From: Chionis minor
Lineage: Eukaryota; Chordata; Aves; Charadriiformes; Chionididae
Assembly: GCA_013398295.1 (NCBI GenBank)
Contig: VZSF01008859.1
Span: 286,398 to 350,397 of the forward strand
Reading direction: 5' to 3'
DNA length: 64,000 nt
The notes below the pieces were generated by a model. That model saw only the letters and a list, made by a program, of their open reading frames with translations, was not told where the DNA came from and ran no database searches. The translations under genes were made by a program, and so were the position numbers. How positions within the stretch are numbered: the stretch's first letter is position 1; every line of letters begins with the position of its first letter. This document shows, in pieces, positions 1 to 14,900 of this stretch.

Positions 1-1530
1 TCTTCATGTGTTGTTTCCTACTGATACTCAGTTTATTTCAGCAAGGACTTCTGTAGATAATATCCTGCATTATCTACTTGACTTTTTGTATTAATGTTTT
101 ATGGTTATATTTCAGTGAAGCACTTAAGCATGTACTTAACATGTGCTTTAAACTGGAGCCTAAATTTGCATTTTAAATTTGCAGTGAACTAATAGTTATT
201 CATAGTACACAGTTCAGATTTGACCCGAGGTGAAAATGCAAAATCCTTAATATTTTGCAAATTAGTTCTTGTGATCTGTAGTCTCTGAAGGCAGCAGACT
301 TCCCCTCTCGTTCCCTAGGCATTGATATTGATTATGCTAGTTTAAAGGGTAGTCATAGTTGTTAAATGTAGTAAATATTCCTGAATTTGCATTTTATTCT
401 CTGTATATTCTGTATCACGCCATGGCTTGAGAACTCCAGGTGCTACCGGAGTTCACTTGGCTTTCAGTGCTCTGCCCGTGCCTGTGCTGCTCAGTATGGT
501 TTTTTCCATGAAAACTCCATTTTGTAATAGCAATAAGACATTTCAGGGCAGTCATTGTACTTTCTCAGGTGAATGGTCACCTATCCTTTCACTTCCTACG
601 TTTTAAGCACTCCTCCAAATGTATTTTTTTTTACTTGGCAGTGCACTTTGTTGTCTGAACTGAAAAAGTGTTCTGATAAATGATGTAAATCTGTATTCGA
701 TGGAAGTTCCAAAAGGTTTCATATTAAATGTTTTCTGAAATACTCTCTTCCTACTTCACCTGTTAAGTATGTAATTGTTTCTAGAAAGTGCACCAGTATC
801 ATACTTTGGATATTTAAAGTTTGTACTTAAGTATTTTCCTTAAAGTGTTCTCAAAAGTTCCTTTCAGAGTAAATCTGTATTTGAGGTATTAAAAAAAAAA
901 AAGAATTACTATGATCAGAAACAAATTTTTAACAGCTTCCTTCCCAAACGACTTATAAAATTACCAAGTTGCAAGAATATACCGTTGTTTCTTTAGCTTA
1001 CCACTTGCTTTACTGTTCAGGCCTCTAGGAGTTGCCTGGAAAGGAAAACTGCTTCCTTCAGGTCTCCGAACCAAAGACGAGCTTCTTCCTGAACACAGCC
1101 CTTTTACCTGTTCACATTCCTTGGGGATCTGTGTAGCTTTATCGGCTCTGCTGGTGATACGACTGCAGAACTACAGCTGATTTTTCTATCCTTAAGAGAC
1201 AAGTTGTAAAAACAATCGGAGGTCAGTGTGTGGTGAGGATGTAGCAGCAGGCCCGGGCATTTTTGAGATGCGTGTCCGGCAACTGAGAAGTGGTTTTGTG
1301 TAATGGCGTGACTGGTGTCCTGGAACGCGTGGTCCGAATGGTGTGTTGGGGCGGGGGGGAGGGTGTTTGTAATGAGCTTGTGACTAGAGGTTTTTGCATC
1401 ACTAAAACCCATGTCATCCAGCTCTGGAGGTGTCTCTTGGTTGCTGGATCTGGCAGAGAAAAGCAGGTTAAAATTTGCATTGTGGGGAGCTGGCTGCTTT
1501 AAATAAAAGTGTTTAAAGATATGTATGTTA
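1..1530 (+). other. AT-rich non-coding stretch, possible 3' UTR of upstream gene
   Basis: No ORF here resembles a known protein. The stretch is AT-rich and has plus-strand polyadenylation hexamers ATTAAA at 723-728 and AATAAA at 1502-1507. In vertebrates the plus-strand gene MARK3 lies directly upstream of CKB and points toward it, so this could be the end of the MARK3 3' UTR. That is inference from gene order; I did not recognise MARK3 sequence. Confidence 0.25.
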
Positions 1531-4500
1531 AAACTGAACAATGAGCAGGAACAAGCAAGTTCAGATAAACTTTTTCTCATGCAAAGCTTCCCTTTCTAAA
1601 ACACCTCCCTCTGTTTGACGTCTTTACAAGGTCTAAGGTCCACGACCATGCTGAGAAGAAGTAGACAGAGGTAGGTTAGAAGAACAGCTAGTCATGCTGG
1701 TCCAAGTGTTTTGCATACTACTTTTATTCAAGTTACAGCATCTAGTCCAATCTTCGTGGGTTCAAAGATACTTTTTTTTTTAGTACAGATTTGGGCAAGG
1801 TTCACCTTTTTGCATTACAGTGAAATTTCAAGAGCAAATATAGTGAGATACACCCTATCCTGATTTTTTTTTTTTAATCGCAGCTTTTTTTGTCAAGATA
1901 GATTATTTAAAAATATGTTAAAGAAATGAAGTCAGAAGTCCTTCTGGTCATATGGAAAGATTGTAGCAGATCAGTGGGAGATCTCTCTAATTCAGTTAAA
2001 AGCTCAGATATACACAGGCCTATTGGGATAATGTGTAGAGACTTTTAATCAGTCTTTCCCACAGCTGCTGCGTCATACACAGTGTTGTGGATTGCAATTT
2101 AATTAGGACTGCAGCCAACCCAGAGAGCCATTTTCTCTCTCAAGCTCTGGTCTGGAGCAGTGGGACGTACATTGCTGCTGCCAGTTAAAACCCTCTTGGT
2201 CGTGCTGGTTTGGGTTCCCGAAGGGCTGTGGTACCTCGCTGGGAATGGGCAGAGGCCGCCGCCGAGCTGGTGTCGTTCCCTGTTTTTCAAAGGTGGGGTG
2301 GCTGGGTGTTTTCGTGTAGTGCAGTCTATGATCAGCTGTCCCAAACCATGTGTTTCTTTAGTAACCTAAAGAGTGAAATATTTAGAGAATCTCATATGAG
2401 TAGATGGTATTTCTGCTAATGGGGTGGGGTGGTGTCATCCTAATGCAAAATTTTTGTTTTCTAATTCACACTGCACATGTTTAGGAAATGCTAAGTATAG
2501 TTTTGGAAAGCTGATCCCACTGTAGTTTAACACTTAATTTTTAAACTACTAGATTTACAGTTTCCCATATTGCCAACTCTCAATTTTTGTAAGTTTTCAT
2601 AGAAGAGCCCTGGAGCTTTGTGTAAAGATAGGTTCATGTTACTGCAAATCACTGGTGCTGCCAATTAAAACCCTGATGTGACATCCTGATGAAGTGTGGT
2701 TGTGAAAATTCCACCTTTGACTGGAATCTTTCCCTCTGGTAGCAGTGAATTGTTCCGTTGGTTTCACCGCTGGCTGTATCATTGCTCCATCGCTTCAGAG
2801 AAGAAACTTATCCAGCAGGAAGGGGTGTAAGCTTTGGATAAAAGCTCAACCTAGGGCAATTACTAAGAAGGTTTTTTTAAAAGTTACACGTCATACCAAA
2901 GGCCCATCAGTGTCCTACATTACAGCAGCAATGCATGCTTGGAGAAATCAAGAACACAAGACAGAGTAATTGGTCTCCATGTGCGTGCTCCTTATTTCTG
3001 ACAAGCTTAAGAGCAGGAAAAAAGCTAACTTTTACACTTAGTCGAGTAACTCAATGTTTTTTCATGTTCCTCTTTCTGCTGTTTTTTTGTTGATGTACGA
3101 CCAGGCACTGCATCCAAGCAAATGGGCCGGATTAAATGAGCGAAACCATTGGAGGAGCAGTGTCTTCACCCAATGCTTCTGAAGTTGAAGCAGTATGGTA
3201 TTCGGAAGACCCTTAACTGGTGTTTTTTTAGCCTTCTTTCTAAGAGTGTTTTAACCTTTGGTACAAACAGCAGGCTCTTGTTCCAGCAATAACTAAAAAC
3301 AGAAGTGGTGCTGATACCCCCTGTAGGTATCTGTGCACAGAAGCCACAGTCGGGGCACTAATTGCCAGTTGTTGGGTGTTCATCTTCACCTACAAGTGCC
3401 ATTAACACCTTACGGTGGTTGTGGCTTAGCAGGTAAGATATTTATTGCGGGGGGCGGGGGGGAAAAAGAGGCGGCTTGGGTTTTGCTTATGTGTGTTGAG
3501 CATGTGGAACTGTGTGCTCTGAGACTCGGATGTGAAATTCATGCCGAGTGGCCACGGTTATGGTTGCTGTGGGAACCATGGCATTGAATTTCACAGCATG
3601 GAAATGTTGCAGTTCTCAACCCATTAATACCCTTATGTTACCGTTTAATAATATCCTTATGAAATTCAAGGCATAAAACCAAAATATTTGTACAGTTCGT
3701 GTATCTTTGTAGCCGCTGGTCACGCTGAATGTACTGGGGGAATAAAATCAGATAACGAAATATCTCACCACGGAAATAATTCTGTTAAAACCTATGGGGA
3801 TGCAAAATCAGAAAGTGAAATGCTACTAGTGTTAAAATCGTAAGATTTTCAATTGTTTGCCTGTCTTGAGGTAAAGTCCTGTTTGCTCGGAGGTGTCTCT
3901 CGCCGAGACCTCAGCTCAGCACGAGCGCTGCAACCAACTGCGACCAGCAAAGCCCGTCGAAGCGTAAAATTGTTTCCCCTCACGGCTTACCCCGCCAAAA
4001 GGCACGAAGTGAAGTGCTTTCGCACATGTTTCCACATAGATGGGAAAAACACCAGCCTAAGGGGAGCTTGGAGACACTCGGAGGCGTGTGTTTTAATTGT
4101 CCTGTGTCTGCAGTGCCCGCAGGGGCTGGCAGGGCAAAAAGCCAGAGGCTGCCCGGCAGGGTCCGATGGATGGATGGATGATCCCTTCTGCGAGGAAAGG
4201 CGAGCTGCAGAGGGACGTTGCAGTGTCTGCAGTGGCCACAGGATGTCTCTCAAATGCAGAAACACCGCTCTGCTCGGTGTTCGCGGGGAATATTTTTAGA
4301 AAAGAGCTCCAAGGATCGCTTGCTCCAGGCAGAGCGGTGATTTCACATCGGTTATCAGTATTACCATCCACTCGGCAAACTTTGACGTGTTGTTAAAAGC
4401 ATTAGGGGGGAAAACGTACCACAAGATATTGATGGAGATGTGTATTTCTCAGATTGATAAACACCCTAATGCTACATTTAACTTCCCATTATGCTTTATT

Positions 4501-7500
4501 GCTTGCAGAGCTGAGGTGTAGTTAAATCATCTTTAGCTTTGCCATGGAAAACCTGTAGGGCTGCAAAACTCTTTTCCGCTGCTTTGTCAAGCCTTGTTCC
4601 TGCTGCTTTCCTAGAAAATGACCATGTCAGGCAGCAGGCTTTTCTGCTGAGAAGGGCAAAAGGAATATTGAATATTTAAATTCATTTCCAGCTTTTTAAA
4701 GAGCAAGAATCTTTGTTTTCCTGTTCGGAAATTTAATTACTGAAGCCATTTTGTACTACATCCTTTAGTAATCAGTCTAATCAAGGTTGTAAATTGCAGA
4801 CAGCCTTTTCTAAAATAATCTGGGATCACTTGCTATTTCTATTTCACTGTATTAAGTAACTAAAGCTTTATGCCTGGCATTTTCCATGCATGCAGTCTGT
4901 TTTAATCTTCAAACAAATCTTGTCGCTTGTGCTTCGAGTAGGCAAGAAGTGAAACTTCCTTATTTGCTCAGGATTTTTTTTCAAATCACATATTTTGCTG
5001 CAGCTTTCACTTACTGTAATCAAAGTTTTGCTGTTGGGGGATTAATAGTGACTGGTACTAATATTTATCACTGGGATGTTTGGATTCAGCCAGTGGAAAT
5101 GGAGGAGCTGTTTATTTCGGTCGATCTCAGGCTCCTCTGTGTTCTTTCCATGAAGGAGCCCTGCGAATCGTCCCCTCCTTCCTGCAGTTCCAGACCCCAT
5201 CGGCTGCAGCCGAGCCCTTTTCTACGCCTCCCAAGGCGATGCTTTAAAGCCTTGGTTGTGGTGGGAGTCGTGGCATGGACAGGGATTGTCGCTTTGTGCG
5301 TGGCCGTGCGATGGGAGCAGCCCAAAAAGAATAATCTTGCTGTTGGGAAGTTCTGTTCCTCGTCACCACTCTGGGAGCAGCCACTGGAGCAAGTCTGTTG
5401 GGTCAAATACATATATTTTAGAGGTTTTATCTAGCTGACCCCTCTATGAACCTCTTTATCCCTGGCATGTAAAACTTGTCTTTCTCCTTATCTCCAGAGA
5501 CGAGCCTTGGCTGAACCCTTCTGGGTGAACGCTTCTTCAAGCTAAAGTCTCGATTCAAGAGACAGTCCCTTTTTGAGGTCTCCTGTGGTGTCAGAGCTCC
5601 ATGAATCTCACCAGACTGGGTCTGTAGGTGCTCTTCTAACTAGGGAAAAGGGTACAAGTACTCCAGGCCCCCCTGAAGCATCTCAATGGGGGTCCTTGGT
5701 ACAGAGCGTGGTAAATGCAAAGGGATCTCCTCCGTGTGTGGGTTGCTGAAGTGATTCTTCACACCTTGGAGGACAGTTTAGCTCAAGTAAGTGCAAGGCT
5801 GTAGTGAATGGTTGAATTTGGAGCAGGCTGTAGGGTGACAAGGCGAGCCATCTCTTCTGGATGACTTCTGTTCCTAGGTGCTTTCTAGGCTTCTCATTAT
5901 GGCATCAAACACCTCCCCAGAGTGTGTACTTAATTAGATGTGTTCTGTAACGCATGTAGGGCCTGCACAGTGGTTGGCAACACACACGACAACAAAATGC
6001 CCCAGCAAGAAGCTGCGTGGGCTCTGTCTGCTAATGAAAGGAGGAAAGGAGCTGGACTGCCCTGCTGTTGTGGTTCTCCAGGAGAGGAAAGCTTGTCCTG
6101 GTCATGTTGCTGTAGGGAAACACGTCCATTTTTCTCCCCGATGGCCCTTTGGCTCTGCATAGGAGAGACACTAAAAGGAGTATTTGCAAGGTGTAAAGGG
6201 AGGGATGGTGGGAGCTTGCTGGTGGCAGAGGAGGAGCTCAGTGAGCACCGCTTCCAGTGGCCCCTGGTTCGGATGGAGTTGTGTCTGGGGGGCAGCTGTA
6301 CCGTGCCCCGTAGTGGCTCACGCTGTATTTGTTGGTAAAAACAGCTCTTGGGGTAAAGCTGCAGCTCGCGGGGGCTGCATGGAAGGGCCTGTTCCTCTTC
6401 TGTTTTCAGGGGACTTGCAGGGACGTTTACCTCCAGCCCCTCCAGAGCCCCTGGTTGAAGCTAGCTTGCAGGTTCAGCAGCTACAGGGAGGAGGGATCGA
6501 GCGGACACGAGCACAGGCGCTCGCACACAGTGCGTGGCTACATAAGGCTTGTTTCTCTGGGAAACCAGCCTAAAAACAGTGACAGTTCACAGCAGGGACC
6601 AGATCTGCTTATTAAGAGGCAGCTCTCCTTAAAAGGTCACTTTTCAGGTCAGAGCTGTGCTCGGGGTGAATCCTGATGGAATAGGGATGGATTCTGCTGT
6701 GCACAAAAGGGAGCCGAGCTCTAGTCTGTGCACCCAATGACTCTGGTAACTCAAAATACCAAAGTCTGTTCTCCGATTTTCTTTCTACTGCTGACATTAT
6801 TAGCTTGGTCTGCCAGGGTGAGTGTTGCATCATGTAAAACAGATTAATTTTTTTTTCCCTGCGTCTTTTACATCTCACTAATTCTGCTGAAGATGCGGGG
6901 AAGTGTGGAACCACATTTGCAAAGCAGTAGAAGTAAAGGCAGTGACAAAAGCATTCGTCAAGGATAAAAATAAAGCAGAGGGATGAGAGCCAAGGTTTAT
7001 GGGGAGACATGCTGTTTATTTAACCAGCATCCAGCATCTCTCATTAACTTACTGTTACCTCTACCTTACCCTCCCCTTCTGTCCTACGACAACATGTGAG
7101 AATAAAGAGTGTTTCATCCTTGCCTTGTTTTGTCACTCAGATGATGCCTCTTCCCAGTTTTCTGTCTTGGAAGCAGTAGCATTCAGCATTTCACTGCAAA
7201 GCTGCTTTTCATTGATTTAGCAGCTGAGTTCAGGGAAGGCAAGGGATGAAAACAAGTCCTAAATTTGGACTGAACCAAAGATAGACATGCTGCTAAATGG
7301 AAAACCAAAAACCTGGAAGTAAAGCTCTGGATCAGCGTGGTACTGCGTTGAAATTTGTGGTTATGCTGATGGCACCTGTTACACTTGCTGCTGTAATGTG
7401 CCCTTCTGTCTTGGGGCACGTGGAAGTGTCCTGGCTGGGGACAGGTGGAGCTTGGTGGCAGTCATCTCTTCTGGGGTATCAGCTGGTTGCAGAGAAATAG

Positions 7501-8900
7501 GGGGGTTGTGCTGCTAAATTAACAGGGTAGCCCTGTGGGTAGGGCATTGCTGAGGCTGGAGGCCAAATTCTGTCCTCTGAAAGGGTCTGATCCTCCCCCA
7601 ACTCTTCCCAAGGGACACTGCTAGGGCTCTCCTTTCTCCTGCCAGCACCTTTGTAGCTTTTTAGAGCAAGAAGGATGTGACTGGAGCCAGAAAATAGTAG
7701 TTTCTTGCACTTGATTAGCAAGCGTAAGCTATGCTGTCATGCTCCAACCAGAGCTCTGGAGACATCCACTTCTACACCGCTTTAACCTGCATAAGCCCCA
7801 TGGCGCGAGAGATGGGAGTCCCGGATTTAGTTTGAAAGTGGCTTCCTCACAGAACACAGGAAAAGTAAGGAAGGGAGGGATGGGGGTGTGGTGTGGTGGT
7901 CCTCTGTTACAAGTACAGCCTCGTTTTTCCAACACTTCAACCCTTTTCACCAACATCTGCTCAAATCTGTGTGTGCTTTTGGTATGACATCCAAACCTTT
8001 ATTGAACCCTTTGGTGGGGCTGGGAGACCTGAAGCCATCCATATCTGCCCAGCCTGAGCACCTTGCAGCCTGCCAGCAGGGCGAAACCAGAAGCTTCCAC
8101 TTCTCCATGCCCACAGCAGTGTTTTGGAAACAACACTGCCAGTTAGTCTTTTCAAATGAAATTACTCTTGTGCAGGAGACAGTTCTGAAGATTACAGCAA
8201 ACTGAGCAGGCAAAGTCGATGCTTGTTGCTGTAACTTGCCCTTTCTTTAATTACCACGTGGACGAGTGTATGGTTGGAGACAGCTCCAAATGTGGGTAAT
8301 GCTGGCCAGGACCTCTTGTGCAATGTTGGCCATGTCAAATTGACTGTGCTAGAGGAGGATTTTCTAGATGTCTCTGTCTCTGTTCTCTGACACCCACCCT
8401 TTGCAAGGGCAAAGAGCTGGGGCACGGGCAGCCTCTGCAGCAAAGGTCCTCTTTGGGCAGCTTAGGAGGACCTCTGCCAGCTGTCTGGTGCCCCAGTGAA
8501 CAGCTTGAGCCTATTTAGAAATCGGCGTATGTGCAAAGAGGATGTGGTCACCAGCAAATCTGAGCTCCCAAACCCAAGCTGTCTGCACTTGCGTGGGGTT
8601 GTACAATTTGCCGTGGGGCCCAAAGGGCATGTAGCCTCCTTTCCCCATGTTTCTGGGGCAGACAGCAAAGGGAAAGAGGTGTTAAACCATGTAGGAGCTA
8701 GAACAGGGCCCTGCTCAGCCTTGATACCATCAGAGACAAAAAGGCCTGCCAGCAAACCCACTCACCAGCTGCCATGTGGAAAATCCCGGAGTGGGCTGAG
8801 ATTCAGGAAAAGGTACTAAAATCTGTCTTTGTGGGTGACGGGGTCCCTAACTAGGCCATCTCCTGAAGCAGGAGACTGAGCAGCGGAAGTGGAGCTGAGT
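1531..8900. other. Intergenic DNA, nothing recognisable
   Basis: Only short ORFs (under about 185 codons) occur on both strands, with no domain, no convincing exon-and-splice-site structure and no repeat family I recognise. Minor simple sequence includes T runs near 1771 and 1866 and a short GATG run near 4167-4180. The longest plus-strand ORF, 4886-5434, has a composition typical of translated non-coding DNA. Confidence 0.5.
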
Positions 8901-11900
8901 CTGGAAGAAGAAAGGCTGGAGCGATCTAATCTCTGCTTCTATTCTATTTCCAAGTAAGTAGAATAGATCAATGGACTTAAAAATGGAATAGCAGGAGTTC
9001 CCTCCCTCCGCACCTTCCTCCCAGGTGTAGCTGGAGGATGGGCTCAGTTTTTAGGACAGTCACTTGATGTTCTTCCTCCCTGTCTAGTGCTTCCAGCAGG
9101 AGTCCCCGCATGCCGCACCCCTCCGGGGCAAACCCCTTACAACCAAAGCATGGTCACCACCGCTGCCCCCCTGCCACGAGGGTCCGGGCTGGCGGGTATG
9201 GGGCAGTACCCATGAGAAATAAGATTACCCACCTGCACATCCTTCTCTAGTTACGGTTTTCTACAAAAAAGCACCCTGGTCCCCTGCCATCTTACCCTGT
9301 ATGGCAGCAGCCGTGGCTGGCAGGCGTGGGTGCTGCCCCAGGACAGAGGTGAGCTGGAGGGTGAAGGACAAACCGGTGCCTAAACGTAGTAAAAAGCCTC
9401 TTCCTATCTCGGCTGGTTTCATTTCTCTTTTCTGGCCTGAATCCAGGCTGGGTTGGGGCCAGGACGCTTCTTAGCCCTGGTTTCTCATCTAGTTGCTAGA
9501 CCAACTTCTCCTTCGGCTGGTTGGATGCTCTTCTGCTGGCCGCTCCTCAGAAGGACCTTCCGCATGGGCCAGGCTACCCGCTGTGCGAAAGAGGAAGGGA
9601 AGGTCCTGGCCTCACACAGCGGGAGTGGTGCAGCTTGTGCAAGTGTTTGTCACAAGGCAGGAAGAGTAGGAGTCAGACTTTCCCAAGTCTCAAGTTAGAT
9701 CTCTTTCTGGCCACCGCGATGAGTGTGGGTAGGCTGACATGTAGGACAACAAAAGCTCTCTGTTGGTAGATGTGAGCAGAGTAGTTTGAGAAGGTCCCAA
9801 TTTTTCTTCTCAGCAAAGTGATAATTTCTCACAGTGTTCCGAGAACTTTGCTGAAATTTTCTCTCCTGGAGAAGAGAAGGGAGAGGGGTTCACAGCATCC
9901 AAGGATGCTGTCCTGAGGACCTTCAAGCTTCTATTACAGTCACACAGCTCAGCAAAGAACTAGGAGGAGGCACAATTCGTCAACCTCGTGGTTATTTGTC
10001 CTGCATGCAAGCTGCTGCTGTCCTTTTTGGAGGTCATAAATATTTGCAGTCAACTCAGGCAAGTGGCTGGCCAGTCGTGTCTCTGGGGAGCCAGAAGGTC
10101 TGTCAAATCCCCGCTGTTGGAAGCTGCTGTCTGTTCAAAGTGGCGCTGAAAAGGGCTGTTCATCTCATTGACAGCTCTGCTATGGCCGAAGTGTGGCCGT
10201 CGGTCTCAGCTGGACTGGAGATGTCCTGCCCCCGTCCCGGGGGACGTATGCTGAAGTCTCCCTGGCTGGGTTACGGTGACCATCTCACCACCACTGCTGA
10301 AGGAAGCAGCAAGCTGTTTCGTGAACCCCTTAGCCAGCAGCAGCCCAGAAAAACCTGGAGAGCAGGCTCTTTGCTTAGACTGTCATATGCTTGAATTCAA
10401 GGAAAGTTTTGTCCCTTGGCAGAGAAGGAACGAAGCCGCTCTCTAGTTCAGTGCTAGCCAAGAGCATCACGGCTTTCCCTCCTGCCCCAGCACTTGTGGT
10501 TCCTGGGCTGACTGCTGGTGGGATGTGCCTCCTTCTGTGGCCATGGCCGTGGCCCTGCTGCCTTGGGCAGCTCCTCCCCATGTGTGACGCACTACAATGT
10601 TCCCAGAGGATCTAAGGAAGGAGCACTTGTTGCCAGGAAGGACAGGTCTTTCAGATGCCTTTTGAAGCCAGTGTGCCCTGGGAGAGGGCAGGGCTGAAGT
10701 AATGTGTTCCCGGAGCAGGAATACACCGGAAGTCTGGAGGAAAAACAGTTATGGAAATAATAACAACAGCGGCAATCAGAATAGGTGGGATCGAGCTCAA
10801 CACAAAGACAACGTCTCGGCCGAAGCAGGCGTCTGTTTCCGTGGAAAAAGTCGTCTGCTGTTGTGATGAGCCCACGTCACTCCTTGACTTTGGGGAGCTG
10901 CGAGGAGGAGAAGACAGGAGGGACAGAGGTGGACAGACCTGGCTGTGCCTGAGCTAAAGGCAAAGCTTGGTGTCCATGTAGGAAAAAGCAGTGGAGCTCT
11001 TCTCCCTGATCACTATTCTCGGGCAATGGCAGGTACAGCTTCTGTGAACCCCTGGGTCAAGCTGAACCTCAGTGGGGTGAGCACATCAGCAGATACCTTA
11101 ATGCTTTGCAGCAAACATCATGTCAGATTTGGTCCTGTTCAGCTTGGTGGACTCTGAGGTGACAGGAGGTTTAAAACTGTGGTTTAAAACAGGTCAGACC
11201 CAAACTGCAGCATCTCGTGGTGGCCCTGGGTTTGTGGCCTGCAGATGGATGGTCTGGAAATATAGGTCCAAAGGTCCAAATGTCCAAAGGACATCTGTCC
11301 TCAGCCTGCTGCTGTGGAGCCAGCCTGGGTTTGCAGTGTAATGCAGTTGGAGGAAACCAAATGAAGTCTGGTTGACAGTGAAGGGCTGTGCACCCATTCG
11401 GTCATGGCTGGTGATGGTGGCAGCCTTCACTGACTGCCAAGCTGAGTGTCCCTAAGCCCAGCCCAAATCCAGCTGGGTTCCCGGTGGTGGGTGCACTCGT
11501 GTGCTGCGACCCCGTTCACTGCAAGCAGTGCAGTCCCGTGCTGCCAGCTCCTTGTGTCTGGTACGTGCTGACCTGCCCTGTCCACCCCCTGTGCTGGACG
11601 TTGTCCTGCAAGACCTCATGGGGACAGTGCCATGTCCACCTCCCCTGGGCTGCTTTCTTGTCACCTGCGGAGTGATGTTGAGGCTCAGGAAGCATCACCG
11701 AGACCTGCAGGTGTTGCAAGCCCCTACTGGTGGGGGGCTGCCCCATGCAACCACCACCCAAGCGGTGGGGTAGGGGCTCGGTTCCAAGGACCCATCAGCG
11801 CTGCTGCAAGCACCCCTGGCTGTAACGGCAACACCCTGCTGCGTTTTGGAGCTGCGCCCTTCGCAAAAATACAAGCATCCCCAACCAGATCCGAGGTCCC

Positions 11901-14900
11901 AACATGACACTGCCAAGGATTTCTGCTGGGCTGCTGCTTCCAGCCTGTGCAAACATCAGCCCAGCCAGAGATTAAACAATATCCTTTAATAGGAACAGGC
12001 GGGCACCCATTTCTAGCGCAGGGAGAAAAGAGCACTCCCCATTCAGAGCTCGCACGCAGGCAGCACGAGGGCTGCGGGGGGACCGGGATGCCCTGATTTG
12101 GAAGTCTCTTGCTCAACTCGAGTACTCAAAAGGCAGCTGTTTCCTGCGCTTGGGCCAAGAGAGGTTTTTTTTATTTAGAAGATTCCTCGCCTGCTCAGTG
12201 TAGAGGGGAACTAGAAAGACACCAGCTCACACTCCTGGCCGCTGCCGAACGTGACTTTGACCTACAGCAGATACAGGAGTTACCACTGGCTTTTCAGAGC
12301 CTCGGTGTGCGGGGCTGGGGCTTGCCAGCGCTGCCATTTATGGGGCTGCAGCCATGTCCCTGATTAGATAGAGCTTGCCCGGCTGAGGGGCACCAAAATC
12401 CCTCCTGGGCCTCACAGCGTTGCCTTGCTCCTCAAAGGCCACCCCGGGGGTCCTGCCCGGGGGGGAGCACCTGGAAGGGGGGCTGCTGAAACACTCATCA
12501 GCGAAAACAGGAGCCACTTTTAAAAATAAGCTGAGAAAACAGCCAAGCTGGAAAGCATCACTCCTGTTTCCATGAGAACAGGGGAACGCAGCCTGCCAGG
12601 GCAGAGCCACTCCGGCCACGAATTTCCAACCCTGCTTTTGCCCTTCGAGGAGATTTCTCTCTGGCTTCTCCCCACTTTTACCCCATTTTCTTATTGAGGG
12701 TCCTTCAGGTGGACCCTCGCTGTGGTCCCTGCTCTCTGCAACCACTCCTGCTGTCCCCCAAGCCCTCTGAGCCTTCCTGGGGCAGCAAAGCCCCGTCCTG
12801 CCACCACCAGCACTGTGTGGGGCAAAAGGGGCCCCACACCCCAAAATGGCCAAAACCTGGAGGATGAAGCCAAGCACTTGAACAGGGAGCTGGGATGGAG
12901 GGAGTCCAGGAGTCAACCACATCTGTTATTGTTTGGGTTTTATTGCTGCCAGTGCTAGGTTGGCACGAGGGTCTGTCCTGAGCTGGGCTGGAGGGTGATG
13001 TCCCCTTTGGTGCCCTCCCCACACTGGTGGGAGGTGACCTGCAGGGGACACCATGCTCTCTAGCTGTAAGTGGACCGTGAGGCTCTTCACCTCCAATAAT
13101 GCGGGGGGTTTACAGTCTTTTCCATTCCCAAGAGAAGTTCTGCAGGAATTTTCTATTTCTGCAGGAGAGGCAGCAGGGAGAGGAAAGGTTGAGCTCTCTT
13201 GAGACATTTGTACTTTATTTTTACTTTTGTTGTTGATGTTATTTTTTTAGTCTTGAGGAAGGAACAGACTAAAAGGGGCATAAATAAAGTCCATCTAGTT
13301 GGGACAAAAATACTTGGTTGAAATCTTCGCCCAGGGTTGTAAGTGAGTTTGTGCATGAGAGAGACACTCAGCTAACAGAGGATTCTGCATCTCAAACCAG
13401 GATTTTATTTTTTTTTTTCTATTCCATTTGGAAAAGAAGAAGAGTGACCAGGTTAACCCTCACCTCCTAAGAGGGTGAGTGGGAAGGCGGAGGACCACGT
13501 CCAAGAGCAGCTTTGGCCACCCTGTCCTTAGCCTCAGCAAAGCTGCTTCCTCCACACTGTGAAATGGGGCTAACAATACTCTCCCAGGGCCTGTTAAAAG
13601 CCTGTGTGATGCTTTGCTAAATGCAGCATCGCACAAACATAAATGTCTGTTAGCACTAAGCCTGGCATAAGTTGAAGGAGTGATGCGCTCTGCTTTTCCA
13701 AGCCAGGGTTTGGGGTTTCACTGTTGTTGATGCCCCCAAAGCCCAGGCCTGGAGGTGTCCTTCTCCTGGTTAGCATCACGTCCTCCCATGCGGGGGTAGG
13801 AGGGGGCTTTTCTACCTTGGAAAGGAAATAAAATACTGACAAACTTTCAGCCACTTCTAAAATATTCTTTAGCAGCATGTTTCATGCAGAGTGTAAGTGC
13901 CATTGCTTAAAATAAGTATATATGTATTCAATTTTCTTGCCTTATTTTCCAGAGATCCCCGTTCTCAGTGTGGCTTGATAATAGTCCCTCACCACAGGTT
14001 GCCTTTTCCGAGAGACTCATTTCCAGGTCCCAAAATATCTCCCGCAACAGCTCCTTTAGAAACTGCAGCCACTTGGCCACGGCCATCGTGTTCCGGGTGC
14101 CGGTGTGAGCACAGGCTCGCCGCGGCGGCCAGCTTGCTGCTGCCATCCGCAATTACCTCTGCCGGCACTCCAGGGTTTTTCTCAGTGGGGTGGGAGGACA
14201 AGAAAGAACATGTTGAGAAACAGCAAACAGAGAATTATGTGCGGAGTTCAAAGATTAGGGGTTGGCTTATTCGGTTTTCCCCTGAGCTCAGTATTAAGTA
14301 ATGCTAAATGACCCACACAAAAATCAGGAGGGAGGATTAATAAAGGCTTAATGGTGGATGTTTGTGTTTGAAAGTGTCATGGGACTAAGAGTGCTGGCAA
14401 ACAACAACATGCTCCCCCCCCCTCGCTGATAGCCACTGGAAGATGTTTCTTAGTACCTTAAAAATTGTTTTACCTTACTTCCTAGTTTTATGAGTCTTTT
14501 TAATAACTGTTCCCATGCCCATTCAGCCTCAAATAGCTGTTGGGTTATAAATGTAAATCACCGTTTCTCTACATCTTCTTGATGTGTTTATTCCAAATCC
14601 CTTTTAGGTAATTTAATATGTGATTTCTGGTGGTCCCTGCTCAGGGCTGGCTTTAACCGAAAGTGAATAAACTGAGCAATCCTGTACAAGATGGTGGCTC
14701 ACCAGAGAAGTTGATCTTGGTGGAGGCTTCACTCTTGAACTAAGTTGTATGAAAAATCTCAATGCGGCCACGTCGATGACAAGCAAAATGGAAATGATTG
14801 AGAGAGAGAGGACAGGTAACCCAGGAAAGTAATGGCTGAAAGGGCACGCAGGCTAAATACAAAGACATGTCATTGCTAGCTTTGACATGGATTATATAAA

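Noticed and set aside
9892..9911. Short perfect hairpin (9-base arms)
   Set aside because: A single short inverted repeat of this size is expected by chance in 64 kb; no RNA gene context.
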